Shown here piece by piece: positions 25,795-35,390 of a stretch of DNA of 64,000 bases. Location: the NCBI GenBank assembly GCA_001898145.1, contig MKSR01000020.1:62001-126000 (forward strand), in the 5' to 3' direction. The stretch comes from Dyadobacter sp. 50-39. Its GTDB lineage: Bacteria > Bacteroidota > Bacteroidia > Cytophagales > Spirosomataceae. The notes below the pieces were generated by a model. It ran no database searches and had not been told where the DNA came from. It saw only the letters and a program-made list of their open reading frames with translations. Each line of letters starts with the position of its first letter. Positions within the stretch are counted from its first letter, which is position 1. Both the position numbers and the translations under genes were made by a program.

Positions 25795-26313
25795 ATGTTA
25801 GAAGACACCTTTGTCGGCGACATCCGGCTGTTCGCGGGAGACAAGGCGCCGAACGGCTGGCTCTTGTGCGATGGCTCCGTCCTGCGGGTCAGCGAATATG
25901 ATGCGTTGGCCAGTTTACTCCAAAACACCTATGGAGGTGACGGCGTCGACACATTTGCGGTCCCTGATCTTCGGTCGCGGATTCCGATGGGACTCAGCGC
26001 TGCTTTCCCGATCGCTACCCAGGCCGGTTCCGAAACCGTTGCGTTGAACGTCGCCCAGCTTCCCGCACACGGTCATACGCCGGCATGCAGCCTGGCCACC
26101 GTTCCCGATCAGCAAGATGCCTCCGGAGGTTTCTGGTCGGCGGCAGCGACAAGCAGCCGCCGTTATGCCGACGCCAACCCCGACACAACGATAGCTATGA
26201 ATGCCGGAAGCATTGGTGAAGACGGCGGTGATCTGCCACATGAAAACCGGATGCCGGTGATCGCGATTTCCTATATCATATCCTTTGGTGGTATGTACCC
26301 TCAATTCCCTTAA
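25795..26313 (+). CDS. Phage tail collar domain protein (microcystin-dependent-protein type)
   Basis: 172 residues with no signal peptide. One tail-collar domain occupies residues 5-60 (VGDIRLFAGDKAPNGWLLCDGSVLRVSEYDALASLL then YGGDGVDTFAVPDLRSRIPMG), followed by a short stalk and the typical C-terminal end (GGDLPHENRMPVIAISYIISFGGMYP). In phages this domain trimerises in tail fibres; stand-alone bacterial homologues are common and of unknown function. It is followed after 16 bases by a double-collar homologue and then a large T9SS protein. No phage structural genes are nearby, so a prophage remnant is unlikely. Confidence 0.9.
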   Translation: MLEDTFVGDIRLFAGDKAPNGWLLCDGSVLRVSEYDALASLLQNTYGGDGVDTFAVPDLRSRIPMGLSAAFPIATQAGSETVALNVAQLPAHGHTPACSLATVPDQQDASGGFWSAAATSSRRYADANPDTTIAMNAGSIGEDGGDLPHENRMPVIAISYIISFGGMYPQFP

Positions 26314-26329
26314 AACCCTCTCTGAACCC

Positions 26330-27337
26330 ATGTATCTTATAGACATCAAATTACTTCCCTACGGCCGTACTCCTGTGGACTGGGCCCCTTGTGACGGACG
26401 GCTGCTGACTACCCGGGGGTACGAGCCGCTGCATAGCAAAATCGGAAACATCTACGGAGGCGACCATTCGCGATTCGGACTTCCGGACCTTCGTGAACGG
26501 GTGTTGATCGGTAGCGGAAAACAGTATACGGCCTTTATCCCGGGTGGCGAAAACACCCACAAGCTTACGATAGCCGAAATCTCCAGCCACAATCACCCCG
26601 CAGTGGCAAGCAGTAACGGAACAGATGCCCAGTCGCCTGAGGGAAATTGCTGGCCATCCGATGCCGGCTACATGCGCACGCAAAACGCGTCCATGAGTGC
26701 ACAGTCCGTTGGAAACCAGGGGGACGACCAGCCACACAACAACATGTCGCCCTGTCTTGCGCTCAATTATGCCATCTGCACCCGGGGTATCTATTTTCAC
26801 AGCCTGAGCGACATCGATGATTTCTACGGAGCTATCAGGTTTTTTTGCGTTCCAGTGGCCGATACTAAAAAATGGGTGCACTGTGACGGAAGGCTGATGT
26901 CCATTGGTGCGCACCCTGATCTGTACAATGTGCTGGGTACCCGGTTCGGCGGCGACGGGCAGACTACGTTCGCACTTCCCAACCTGATCGGGCGGGCGGC
27001 GGTCAGCCACGGCGAAGCTCCGGGACTGACGCATTACAAAACGGGCGAGACAGCGGGACAGGAAACGGTTACCCTCACCAGGGAACAATTGCCCAAGCAT
27101 TCCCATGCCGCGCAGGCAATGCTGACAGCCGACTCCCAGAGACCCGAAAAAAAGGTATGGGCAAGCGAGGCAGGCAAGCGGCCTCCCGTGGACAGCTATG
27201 CATCGAAATTGGGAACGGGGGCCACTATGAATGCCGTGGCCATTGGCGAAACGGGTGGCGGAAAGCCTCATAACAATATGATGGCTTATCAGTCTTTCAA
27301 TTTCATGATCTGCATCGACGGGGTAAAGCCCTACTAA
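26330..27337 (+). CDS. Protein with two tandem phage tail collar domains
   Basis: The ATG at 26330 (MYLIDIKLLPYGRTPVDW) is used; the frame extends 15 codons upstream, but that overlaps the previous gene. 335 residues made of two homologous units: residues 1-150 (WAPCDGRLLTTRGYEPLHSKIG, YGGDHSRFGLPDLRERV, QPHNNMSPCLALNYAIC) and about 160-335 (WVHCDGRLMSIGAHPDLYNVLG, FGGDGQTTFALPNLIGRAAV, KPHNNMMAYQSFNFMICIDGV). It probably arose by fusion of two single-domain copies and may assemble with the 172-residue neighbour. Cell location is unclear since no export signal is seen. Confidence 0.9.
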   Translation: MYLIDIKLLPYGRTPVDWAPCDGRLLTTRGYEPLHSKIGNIYGGDHSRFGLPDLRERVLIGSGKQYTAFIPGGENTHKLTIAEISSHNHPAVASSNGTDAQSPEGNCWPSDAGYMRTQNASMSAQSVGNQGDDQPHNNMSPCLALNYAICTRGIYFHSLSDIDDFYGAIRFFCVPVADTKKWVHCDGRLMSIGAHPDLYNVLGTRFGGDGQTTFALPNLIGRAAVSHGEAPGLTHYKTGETAGQETVTLTREQLPKHSHAAQAMLTADSQRPEKKVWASEAGKRPPVDSYASKLGTGATMNAVAIGETGGGKPHNNMMAYQSFNFMICIDGVKPY

Positions 27338-27346
27338 CCTTTCACG

Positions 27347-27377
27347 AAAATCCTGCGGCCGAAAGTCGCGGGATTTT
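27347..27377 (+). terminator. Stem-loop after the double-collar gene
   Basis: AAAATCCTGCG (27347-27357) pairs with CGCGGGATTTT (27367-27377) with one wobble, then CCCTTTG. It is a probable terminator or processing hairpin before the T9SS protein gene. Confidence 0.6.
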
Positions 27378-27412
27378 CCCTTTGAAATAGCCAAATACTT
27401 AACCGACAAACT

Positions 27413-30400
27413 ATGAGTCAATTATTTACCAGGATTTGCCGTCGTAATCTCTTTCTTATTTGTGCCGCTGTGCACAGCATGGTCGGGATGGTATCGGGGG
27501 CGACATTCAATGTCACACAAACCACCGACGGGGATAACGTAACCCAACTGCGTGGGGCGATCAAGGCAGCGGAAGCGCTCGGCGGCGGACCGCACACGAT
27601 CAATGTCCCGGCGGGAACCTACAACCTCACATCCGGGACCATTGCATTCGGGGGTAAGGCGTTGGAAATTAACATAGTAGGCGCAGGTGCAGGGTCTACC
27701 GTGATCAACATGGTCGGTAACAACCGGATTTTCCTGATCAATCCGGATGGGCAGGTCCACCAAGTATCGGCATTCATTTCAGGGATCAAATTCACCAACG
27801 GGAAAGCGTCGGACGTCAATGGAGGGGCGGCCGTGCTGTGCGGCGGACCTGAGAACACTATTTTGTTCCTGGATTGTCATTTTGAGAACAATTCGGTGAC
27901 GCAGTACGGAGGAGGGGCGGTGGCCATGGCAGGAGGCGGCAAACTCAGCCTCGATCGCTGCAATTTTATCAACAACAAGGTATTGTCCGGCTATGACAGC
28001 GGCACGGGCGGCGCTGTGGACATCAGTTACGCGAGCTACAAGGAAGCAACAACCGGAACTGCGTCCATTACCGAATGCCGGTTTGAAGGCAATTCGGCAA
28101 CATCCACATTCGGTACCCTGGGAGGGGCGATTTCTGTCCGGGCGAGCTATTCGGAGAAAAGTACGTCGTTTTACACGCGGATAGAAAGGAATGTTTTCAT
28201 CAACAACAGTGCTACTTCCAACGCCCTGATTGCGGAGGGAGGAGCCATCGCCATCAGCAGCAGTTTTGCCGCAGATATCAACTACAATGCATTTATAGGA
28301 AATACCATCGACAACGGTGTGAAAGAAGGATTGGCTACACGCCGTTTCGGGGCAGGGGTGATTACCGCCAACGACAATTGGTGGGGCTGTAACACCGATC
28401 CCCGTGCGGCAGGGACTTGCGGCGACAAGGCGCGTATCGTCGGCAGTGCGGGGGACGGACAGCTAGTGATGGCCTCCTGGCTTACCTTAAAGACATTTAT
28501 TTCGAATATCCAATTATGCTGGAACAGTGTGACAGCACTTACGGTGGCAGGAAGTTTTCAGTTCAATTCGGCGGGTAACCAGGTACCGGAGCAAAACCTG
28601 TCCGCTGTTGTGGGGTTACCAGTCACATTCAATGCGGCAAATGGGACGATATCCGACGCGGAGTCGGTTGTACAGGCGAACGGCCGGGCGCGGGCCAGTT
28701 TTAACAGCAGCGGACCGGGCAATGGGAGCGTAGGCGCAACAAGCGGGTACCTTTCGGCCTCCGACGTGAGCGTGCCAGTCCTGACGAGCGTTCCGCCGAC
28801 GGTTCAGACGCACCCATTGGCGATCACCACCTGCGCAGGCGCGGCGTCCGCGTCGTTCTCCGGATCAGGGAACAGCTACACCGACATGACCTATCAATGG
28901 TACAAGGGAGATAGCGAATTGGCGGATGGAAGCAAATACCAGGGTGTCAATACCGCTACCCTGATTGTGAAAAACATCACGGAGGACGATCATGGCGGCG
29001 AGTACAGGCTGATGATCAGAAACAGCTGCGGCTCGGTAACCACCAACACCGCCACATTACAGATACAGAGTCGGCTGTATGTAGCCCTGGGCGCCTCCGG
29101 GCAGGGCAGTAGCTGGGACGACGCGCTCGGCGACCTGAGTACAGCCCTCTCGAAGGCATCCAGCTGCACGGGAATCCGGGAAATTTGGGTAAAATCAGGC
29201 ACTTACTTCGCCTCCGGGTATCCCTATAGTGCTGCGCTCCCGGAAGATTCCCATAAAGCGTTTTATCTGATTAATAAGGTCGCATTGTATGGCGGTTTCT
29301 CGGGGAACGAAACCGAGCTGTCGCAACGCAATCCTGGCGCTAACCAGACGATTCTTTCGGCAGATACGGGTATCCCCGGCGACCGTGGCGACAATGCCTA
29401 CCACGCTGTTGTATCCGTTTCGAACGATAACACGGCACATCTCGACGGGTTTATCATCCGGGACGGCAATGCGGTTCGTTTCGATATCTCGGCCGAAATA
29501 GCAGGGGTAACTGTCCTGGCCCACAAAGGTGGCGGGCTGTTTATCCATAGCTCGTCGCCGGTGATCGCAAATTGTGTTTTTACTGCCAACGTTGCCCGGC
29601 GCGGAGGCGGGATTTATATCGAAGGCCAAACTTCAAAGCCATTGATCAGCAATAGTTTGATTGTGGCTAACTCGTCCACCGGTGATTTTGGAGGAGGTGT
29701 TTTCAATGGGGCCAATACCGGCGCCACCTTGCAAAATTGCACGATTGCCAGAAATATAGCAAGCGACGGAGGTGGCGGGGTTGCCAACGATGCAGCGGCC
29801 CTACCCACCATCGCTAACTCCGTGATATGGGATAATTTAGGCATGTCAGGGCCCTCTATTTATGACCCGACGTCGACCTCGATTTTATCCAATACGATTT
29901 TGCAGCAAACCTGGTCGGGCGGTTCCAATATACTGACCAAAGACCCGATGTTTGTCAACCAGACCGACCCCGACGGGGACGACAATCAATGGATGACCGC
30001 GGACGACGGCCTGCGATTGCAGCCGTGCAGCCCGGCGATCGATGGCGGGACCAATGCATTTGCCGGCCCGGGTTCTACGGACATTGCAGGTAGCGCGCGC
30101 ATTTTTAACCTCACGGTCGATATCGGTGCTTATGAAATGCAGTTGTACCGCGATGGAATTAGCCTGTCGGAGAGCGGCGACGTCGTTACCCAGGATATTG
30201 TGGATGGCGTGGTCAATGGTTTCCTGGCAAGCAACTGCCGTATAATGGCGCGTATTCAACCGACGGGTGCAAGCCCCGTGAGCGGCAGCGTAGAAGTGAA
30301 AGTGTGGGTGGAAGGCGGCGTAGTTACAAAGGGTGCTTCCCGTTTTGTGCAGCGTCACTACGAACTCATGCCGGCTGCTAATGGAGCAACAGCCACGGCC

Positions 30401-31210
30401 AGGATTACCCTATTTTTCTCACAACCGGAATTCGACGCATTCAACAATGGAGCAGGTACCCGCGGGCTGCCGTCTTCACCGACGGACTGGGCAGGGAAAA
30501 GCAATTTGCTGATCGTACAGTACCATGGCACATCGCCCACGGGCGAGCCTGGTTCGTACAGCGGCGGCACGAAGGTCATCGATCCCGATGATAATGCCAT
30601 CGTGTGGAATGACGCGCTCAATCGATGGGAAGTGAGCTTTATGGTCGCCGGTTTCAGTGGTTTCTTCGTCAGCAATGCGGACCCGCTGCCTTTGAAGCTC
30701 ATCAGTTTCTCCGCCAATGCGGCCGAAGATGTGGTAAACCTCGAATGGACTACGGCGGAGGAAGTCAATACCAGCCATTTCGAAATCCACCGCAGCGCCG
30801 ATGCTCGTAATTGGCAAGTCCTTCCCGGGCAACCGCCTGCCGTGGGTAGCGGAGGGCATCGTTACGATGCCACAGACGCCGACCCGCTTTCCGGAGTAAA
30901 TTATTACCGGCTCAAAATGATCGATCTCGACGGAAGCTATGCTTACAGCCACATTGCGGCGGCCTCTCACCGGAGCGACTTACGGCTGCAAATATTCCCG
31001 AACCCTGCCACCAGGGTCATTCGGGCGGTGCTGACGCGCGGAGGTGATGGGAAGGCCGAACTGTTCCATTTAGGTGGGACGCTGGTTGTTTCGCAAGATC
31101 TGATTGATGGAAAGGCGGTGATGCAGGTGGGGAGCCTTCCCAAAGGCCTCTATCTGATTCGGATAAGGGAGCAGGAGAACGTTTGGACGCGCAGGGTCGT
31201 GATTGAATAA
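27413..31210 (+). CDS. Large secreted beta-helix protein with Ig-like segment and T9SS sorting domain
   Basis: 1265 residues. A signal peptide ends near VSGA (about residue 30). Residues of about 30-340 form a first right-handed parallel beta-helix (repeated GGA, NNS and FxxNxAT motifs; GGAVAMAGGGKLSLDRCNFINN). There follow a linker with a filamin-like segment, an Ig-like domain around 465-560 (YQWYKGDSELADGSKYQGVNTATLIVKNI) and a second beta-helix about 570-900 with the GGGLFIHSSSPVIANCVF and DIAGSARIFNLTVDIGAYE signatures of choice-of-anchor-Q proteins. The final 80 residues are a type A T9SS sorting domain (IFPNPATRVIRAVL ... LPKGLYLIRI). It should be exported through the T9SS and fixed to, or released from, the surface; adhesion or glycan binding is likely, but no catalytic site is evident. 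Confidence 0.9.
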   Translation: MSQLFTRICRRNLFLICAAVHSMVGMVSGATFNVTQTTDGDNVTQLRGAIKAAEALGGGPHTINVPAGTYNLTSGTIAFGGKALEINIVGAGAGSTVINMVGNNRIFLINPDGQVHQVSAFISGIKFTNGKASDVNGGAAVLCGGPENTILFLDCHFENNSVTQYGGGAVAMAGGGKLSLDRCNFINNKVLSGYDSGTGGAVDISYASYKEATTGTASITECRFEGNSATSTFGTLGGAISVRASYSEKSTSFYTRIERNVFINNSATSNALIAEGGAIAISSSFAADINYNAFIGNTIDNGVKEGLATRRFGAGVITANDNWWGCNTDPRAAGTCGDKARIVGSAGDGQLVMASWLTLKTFISNIQLCWNSVTALTVAGSFQFNSAGNQVPEQNLSAVVGLPVTFNAANGTISDAESVVQANGRARASFNSSGPGNGSVGATSGYLSASDVSVPVLTSVPPTVQTHPLAITTCAGAASASFSGSGNSYTDMTYQWYKGDSELADGSKYQGVNTATLIVKNITEDDHGGEYRLMIRNSCGSVTTNTATLQIQSRLYVALGASGQGSSWDDALGDLSTALSKASSCTGIREIWVKSGTYFASGYPYSAALPEDSHKAFYLINKVALYGGFSGNETELSQRNPGANQTILSADTGIPGDRGDNAYHAVVSVSNDNTAHLDGFIIRDGNAVRFDISAEIAGVTVLAHKGGGLFIHSSSPVIANCVFTANVARRGGGIYIEGQTSKPLISNSLIVANSSTGDFGGGVFNGANTGATLQNCTIARNIASDGGGGVANDAAALPTIANSVIWDNLGMSGPSIYDPTSTSILSNTILQQTWSGGSNILTKDPMFVNQTDPDGDDNQWMTADDGLRLQPCSPAIDGGTNAFAGPGSTDIAGSARIFNLTVDIGAYEMQLYRDGISLSESGDVVTQDIVDGVVNGFLASNCRIMARIQPTGASPVSGSVEVKVWVEGGVVTKGASRFVQRHYELMPAANGATATARITLFFSQPEFDAFNNGAGTRGLPSSPTDWAGKSNLLIVQYHGTSPTGEPGSYSGGTKVIDPDDNAIVWNDALNRWEVSFMVAGFSGFFVSNADPLPLKLISFSANAAEDVVNLEWTTAEEVNTSHFEIHRSADARNWQVLPGQPPAVGSGGHRYDATDADPLSGVNYYRLKMIDLDGSYAYSHIAAASHRSDLRLQIFPNPATRVIRAVLTRGGDGKAELFHLGGTLVVSQDLIDGKAVMQVGSLPKGLYLIRIREQENVWTRRVVIE

Positions 31211-31212
31211 TG

Positions 31213-32922
31213 CTAGATTTCCATCACCAGCTCTTCCAGGCTGCGGTCGTCAGGAACGTCGATCTTTTTGAGCAGCCGGTATTTGGTGGTGCGCACGGCA
31301 TGGCTGCTGATCCCCAGCGTTGCGGACATTTCCTGGTAGCCCAGCCCGAGCTTGGCGAGTGCGATAAAACGGATCTCGCCCTGGGTAAGGTCGGGGAATT
31401 TTTTGCGGAGGCGGTGCAGGTAGTCGCCATGGACTTTGCCGAACAACTTTTTGAAATAGTCCCAATCCTCCTGTGTCAGGATCGTACTGGCACGCAGTAG
31501 TGTAAGGGCCTCGGCATCGGGGCCCTGCCTGCTTTCCAGGACTTCGATCTGCCGGCTCTTTTCGGAAATATTACGGGCAAATTCGTTGAGCTGCAAAGCG
31601 GCATTTTCCAGTTCTTGCTCTTTCTGCCTGATTTCAAGTTCTTTCAGGTGCTGTTCCTGCTGGTGCCGCTTGCGCTGCGTGGCATATACATACCACGAAC
31701 CCCCCGCGACGATCAACACCAGCAGCAGCGACAGGTTACGCTCCGTCGTTTTTAGTTTTTTGTCGGATTCGGCTTTGTCCATGGCTGCCCGGTGCTCCTG
31801 CAACTCGATCTTCTGGTGTGCCCGCAGCATCAGTTTTGCATTGTATTTATTGGTAATGCTGTCCCGTGCAACCAATGCCGAATCCAGGTAAACCGCCGCA
31901 AGGTCAGGTTTGCCCGAGGCGGCGTAAATTTTCACAAAAATGGGGTAGAGGTCCTGGAAATGCTTGTAACGGTCGGGATAAGTGTTGTTCAGGTAGCGGC
32001 GCGCCCGGAGCGCAAGTTGTTCCGATTTTTCGAACGCTTTTTCAATCAAAAATATGTTAGCCTGGATGATCAGGGATTCCGCGGCCAGGCCCCAGTCCTG
32101 CTGCCGGACGGCCTCGTCGATGTTGGCTTGCAAAAGCGGCAATGCCTCACGGTGATGGCCGCGCAAATAGGCATTCTCGCCAAGCCCGCCGCGGGCAATG
32201 GCCTCCCAAAGCTGAAAATTGCCTGCGGACTCCTTGCGGAGGATGCGTTTGAAATAATGATCGGAGGAATCGAGGCTGCCCTGCTGCCGGTAGATGACCC
32301 CGATCGAGTACAGGGCAGAGTTATGCCCCGCATGCATATCAGGATTGAATTTCAAAGTCAAAATCTGCCTGAAAAGCGATAATGCCTGTTTGTAGTCGGA
32401 GAAATTGTGGTAGGCATGCGCAATATTGGCCAGGTGGTAGGCCTTGTCGGGAAGCACATCGGTATCGACCCGGTTTAGAAGTCCTTCCTGCCGGATGAAA
32501 GTTTCAAAGCCCAGTTCGTAGTTTTTCATGCCCGCCCAGTAGTAGTCGCCCAGGACCTTATAGGAGCGCGCACGGAGGGGAACGCTTTTCAAATCCGACG
32601 CGCGGGTGATCAGGAGTTCGAGGAGCGGCGTAATCTGGTGGTTCAGCGCGGGGTACCAGTAGGTTAGATAATAGGCTTTGAGCAAATCTGCCTCCATTTC
32701 CAGTTCGCGGTCTCCATGTTCGGCTGCGAATTTTTTCATCGAACCCAAGTAGGCGAATGCCGATGCCGAATCACGGTTGCTCACAGTCTGGACATACACT
32801 TTGTTAATGTCGTCGAACCTTTGCGCGTAAGTTTTGTGCAGTAAATGGCTCCATTGCGCGGATACACCAATGGCGCTCGTGAAGATCATCAGCAGGGTAA
32901 TCAGGGCAAAGGAGGGTTTCAT
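31213..32922 (-). CDS. TPR-containing membrane regulator with LuxR-type HTH
   Basis: 569 residues. A signal sequence (LITLLMIFTSAIGVSA-Q) is followed by about 330 residues of tetratricopeptide-like helices (ALSLFRQILTLKF, YSIGVIYRQQGSLDSSDHYFKRIL), which would lie in the periplasm. A transmembrane helix follows at about 388-405 (LSLLLVLIVAGGSWYVYA), then a coiled coil (EQHLKELEIRQKEQELENAAL ...) and a C-terminal HTH at about 495-560 (LTQGEIRFIALAKLGLGYQEMSATLGISSHAVRTTKYRLLKKI). This architecture is common in Bacteroidota one-component regulators. Target genes are unknown; it ends 2 bases from the convergent end of the beta-helix gene. Confidence 0.9.
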   Translation of the reverse strand: MKPSFALITLLMIFTSAIGVSAQWSHLLHKTYAQRFDDINKVYVQTVSNRDSASAFAYLGSMKKFAAEHGDRELEMEADLLKAYYLTYWYPALNHQITPLLELLITRASDLKSVPLRARSYKVLGDYYWAGMKNYELGFETFIRQEGLLNRVDTDVLPDKAYHLANIAHAYHNFSDYKQALSLFRQILTLKFNPDMHAGHNSALYSIGVIYRQQGSLDSSDHYFKRILRKESAGNFQLWEAIARGGLGENAYLRGHHREALPLLQANIDEAVRQQDWGLAAESLIIQANIFLIEKAFEKSEQLALRARRYLNNTYPDRYKHFQDLYPIFVKIYAASGKPDLAAVYLDSALVARDSITNKYNAKLMLRAHQKIELQEHRAAMDKAESDKKLKTTERNLSLLLVLIVAGGSWYVYATQRKRHQQEQHLKELEIRQKEQELENAALQLNEFARNISEKSRQIEVLESRQGPDAEALTLLRASTILTQEDWDYFKKLFGKVHGDYLHRLRKKFPDLTQGEIRFIALAKLGLGYQEMSATLGISSHAVRTTKYRLLKKIDVPDDRSLEELVMEI

Positions 32923-33168
32923 CGGGCCGGTTGCTCAAAACATTGAAAGGTACGGATCGCTGTCCGTTTCACTTTGCGATAGATGGGTATTCTTATTTAA
33001 AGGCGGTGACATGACGCGGATTTGTAAAATTAGTTTGTAATAATCGTCGAAAAGTTCATCCAAAGCTTCGTTTTACTTTATTTTTTAAAGAAATATTGAA
33101 ATGAAATGGGGCATTGCTAAATGGAATGACGTGGCATTCTTGTAGATTTAAGGAACAGCTTCGTATTC

Positions 33169-33561
33169 ATGAAAACTTTTGCCGGCCTCGGAACGCTATT
33201 CCTGCTGCTAGCCCATTCCATGGGATGGCCGGTGGCTGTGCTATTGGGAGGTAAAGTTGTGGATGTGCCCCGGCGTGACCAGCATTTTCAGCCTGCTGCA
33301 TCGGCATGGCATACTTTCGCACAACTCTCGGAACGAATGCAGGAAATGCAGCTGGCCAAAATGCCGCCTACGCCGCTGGGAAGTGTCTTAAAAATGATGG
33401 GCGATCTGGCTAAAAGCTATCTGCCAGGTGCCGCGGCCCCATGCGGGTGGGGGCTGTATCACCTTCCGTTACAAGCACAAATGCTTTTTCCCGAACCATT
33501 GAGTCTCCCAACATCCGGCACGGTTACGCTGGCCACGCCTCCTCCGGAAATAATAGGGTAA
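33169..33561 (+). CDS. Small hypothetical secreted protein (uncertain)
   Basis: An open frame of 130 codons begins with ATG and a leader-like stretch (MKTFAGLGTLFLLLAHSMGW). The rest has no family I recognise and is Pro/Leu-rich at the end. It fills most of the 740-base space between the TPR regulator and the MetE-like gene. Other overlapping frames exist in its 3' part, so coding status is uncertain. The 246 bases upstream (32923-33168) form an AT-rich region between divergent genes in which I see no clear promoter. Confidence 0.4.
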   Translation: MKTFAGLGTLFLLLAHSMGWPVAVLLGGKVVDVPRRDQHFQPAASAWHTFAQLSERMQEMQLAKMPPTPLGSVLKMMGDLAKSYLPGAAAPCGWGLYHLPLQAQMLFPEPLSLPTSGTVTLATPPPEIIG

Positions 33562-33663
33562 TACTTTCGGAATACCCTGTCGCTGACCGCCCTGTGCGCG
33601 GGCAGCGTACTCCTGTACGTTCGTGCAGGAGGTTATTCATTCATCCAGATCATTCTCCCGAAT

Positions 33664-34734
33664 ATGGCAATTATACCTACCGAGCCCATCGGAAGCATTC
33701 CGCGGCCGGCCTATCTGCAGCAAGCCATTCATGCTTATACCAAAGCCGAAATTTCATCCGAAGACCTCGCCCGCTTGTTTTCGCAGGCTACCCGCGAGAC
33801 CATCATAGCGCTTGAAGGTACCGGCTCACCGGTAATCTCAGACGGCGAACAGAGTAAATCCAGCTTTGTTACTTACCCCATTGATGGCGCATTGAACCTC
33901 GATGGCGGCGGCGTGGTGATCCCATTTGAGGACGGGCACACGCGGCAACTGCCGGTATTGGCGTCGGGGCCGTTTCGTTACCGGAATTTTGCAGTGGATT
34001 ACCTGCGGGAAGCACGGAAACACACGGTATTGCCCGTCAAACAGGCCGTTATCTCGGCGTCGGCCATGAGCCTGCTCTACCCCGCCGGGGGTATCGATGG
34101 CTATTCGCAGAGCCAGTTTATCGACGACGTGCTCGACGAGGCGGAGGCCGACATCCGCCAATGCCTGAATGAGCGGGCCTACAATGTCCAGATCGATTTT
34201 ACCGAGGCCAGGCTGGCGCTGAAACTCGATCCAAGCAAAGGGCTTTTGCAGCAATTTATCTCGCTGAATAACCAGCTGCTCGACCGCTTCACTGCCGACG
34301 AGCGCCGGCGGATCGGCGTTCATACCTGCCCCGGCGGCGACCACGACTCCACGCATAGTGCCGACGTGCCTTATGCAGATCTTTTGCCGCTCTTTTTCCA
34401 ACTGAATGCCGGTAATTTCTACCTGGAATATGCGGGAGAAAAGGACAAGGTTTCTGTACTTCGCTCGATCCGTGAGAGTATCCGGCCTGGCCAGCAAGTG
34501 TTCCTAGGTGTAACGGATGTACTCAACCCGAGGATAGAGACGCCCCAGGAAATCGCCGACCTGCTCGTGCAAGCCGCCGAGTACATTCCGCTCAACCAGC
34601 TGGGCTCCACCGACGACTGTGGTTTCTCACCGTTTGCCGATGACGTTTCGACGGCCCGGGAAATCGCATTTGAAAAAATACGGGCACGGGTAGAAGGTAC
34701 CAGGCTGGCGGGTGACCGCGTAGGCAACGGATAA
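33664..34734 (+). CDS. Cobalamin-independent methionine synthase (MetE C-domain)-like protein
   Basis: 356 residues forming one UROD/MetE-like TIM barrel. The N-terminal IPTEPIGSIPRP, the GEQSKSSFVTYP loop, a His-Cys pair in VHTCPGGDHDSTH and the C-terminal CGFSPF are the zinc-site and substrate blocks of the MetE C-terminal half. It lacks the N-terminal MetE domain, as do the methionine-synthase-II-family proteins of many bacteria that use other methyl donors. It is followed after 26 bases by an AhpD-like gene, a pairing that suggests a catabolic or detoxification unit; the true substrate is unknown. Confidence 0.85.
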   Translation: MAIIPTEPIGSIPRPAYLQQAIHAYTKAEISSEDLARLFSQATRETIIALEGTGSPVISDGEQSKSSFVTYPIDGALNLDGGGVVIPFEDGHTRQLPVLASGPFRYRNFAVDYLREARKHTVLPVKQAVISASAMSLLYPAGGIDGYSQSQFIDDVLDEAEADIRQCLNERAYNVQIDFTEARLALKLDPSKGLLQQFISLNNQLLDRFTADERRRIGVHTCPGGDHDSTHSADVPYADLLPLFFQLNAGNFYLEYAGEKDKVSVLRSIRESIRPGQQVFLGVTDVLNPRIETPQEIADLLVQAAEYIPLNQLGSTDDCGFSPFADDVSTAREIAFEKIRARVEGTRLAGDRVGNG

Positions 34735-34760
34735 ATTTTAATCAGCGATCAAACCAAATT

Positions 34761-35312
34761 ATGCCACATATAGAATTTGAAAATGGCTTCCCGGGGATTC
34801 TCGGCCCGATGCGGTTCAGTCCGCATACTGCTGAACCCATGAATGCATTGGCCAATGCGCTGATGTGTTCCGACGAAGGCCTGAGCCGCGGTGAACGCGA
34901 GCTGATCGGTACTTATGTATCGTCCCGAAACGATTGTTTCTTTTGCCAGACGATCCACGGCGCCATTGCCAGCGCTTACCTGGAAGACGAAGACTGGTCT
35001 TTTGTAAAGAGCGTCAAGGACAATTTTGAAGAAACTGAATTGTCCGACAAAATGAAGGCGCTGCTATCCATCGCAGGAAGTGTTCAGCGAGGGGGCAAGC
35101 ACGTTACCGCTGAGCAAATCGCGCGGGCCCGGGAACACGGTGCCGACGATCGCCAGATCCACGATACCGTCCTCATCGCCGCCGCATTCTGTATGTTTAA
35201 CCGGTACGTCGATGGCCTCGCCACCACCGCACCCACCGACCCGGACGTATACCGGGCCCGCGCCGTGAATGTGATTGCGAATGGGTATTCGGCGGTGAAG
35301 GGGTATGACTGA
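34761..35312 (+). CDS. AhpD-like (carboxymuconolactone decarboxylase family) peroxidase-related protein
   Basis: 183 residues, all helical. The AhpD redox site is intact: C59-F-F-C62 with H66 in NDCFFCQTIHG, preceded by the conserved Glu in RGERELIGTYVS. The C-terminal half (RAREHGADDRQIHDTVLIAAAFCMFNRYVDGL) is typical of the uncharacterised peroxidase-related group. It probably reduces peroxides or transfers electrons in thiol chemistry. It ends just before a strong bidirectional terminator and is likely co-transcribed with the MetE-like gene. Confidence 0.9.
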   Translation: MPHIEFENGFPGILGPMRFSPHTAEPMNALANALMCSDEGLSRGERELIGTYVSSRNDCFFCQTIHGAIASAYLEDEDWSFVKSVKDNFEETELSDKMKALLSIAGSVQRGGKHVTAEQIARAREHGADDRQIHDTVLIAAAFCMFNRYVDGLATTAPTDPDVYRARAVNVIANGYSAVKGYD

Positions 35313-35340
35313 AAGTGAGCAGATCGAATGCGCTTAAACA

Positions 35341-35372
35341 AAAATGAGTTGCCCATCTGGGCAACTCATTTT
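35341..35372. terminator. Bidirectional intrinsic terminator
   Basis: AAAATGAGTTGCCC (35341-35354) and GGGCAACTCATTTT (35359-35372) form a perfect 14-base-pair stem with a 4-base loop and A/T runs on both sides. It lies between the convergent AhpD-like and lipoprotein genes. Confidence 0.9.
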
Positions 35373-35390
35373 TGTTATCTGGCTTATAAA

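Noticed and set aside
25795-27337. Prophage remnant
   Set aside because: Only collar-domain proteins are present; no capsid, terminase, integrase or tail genes are nearby, and such genes are common outside phages.
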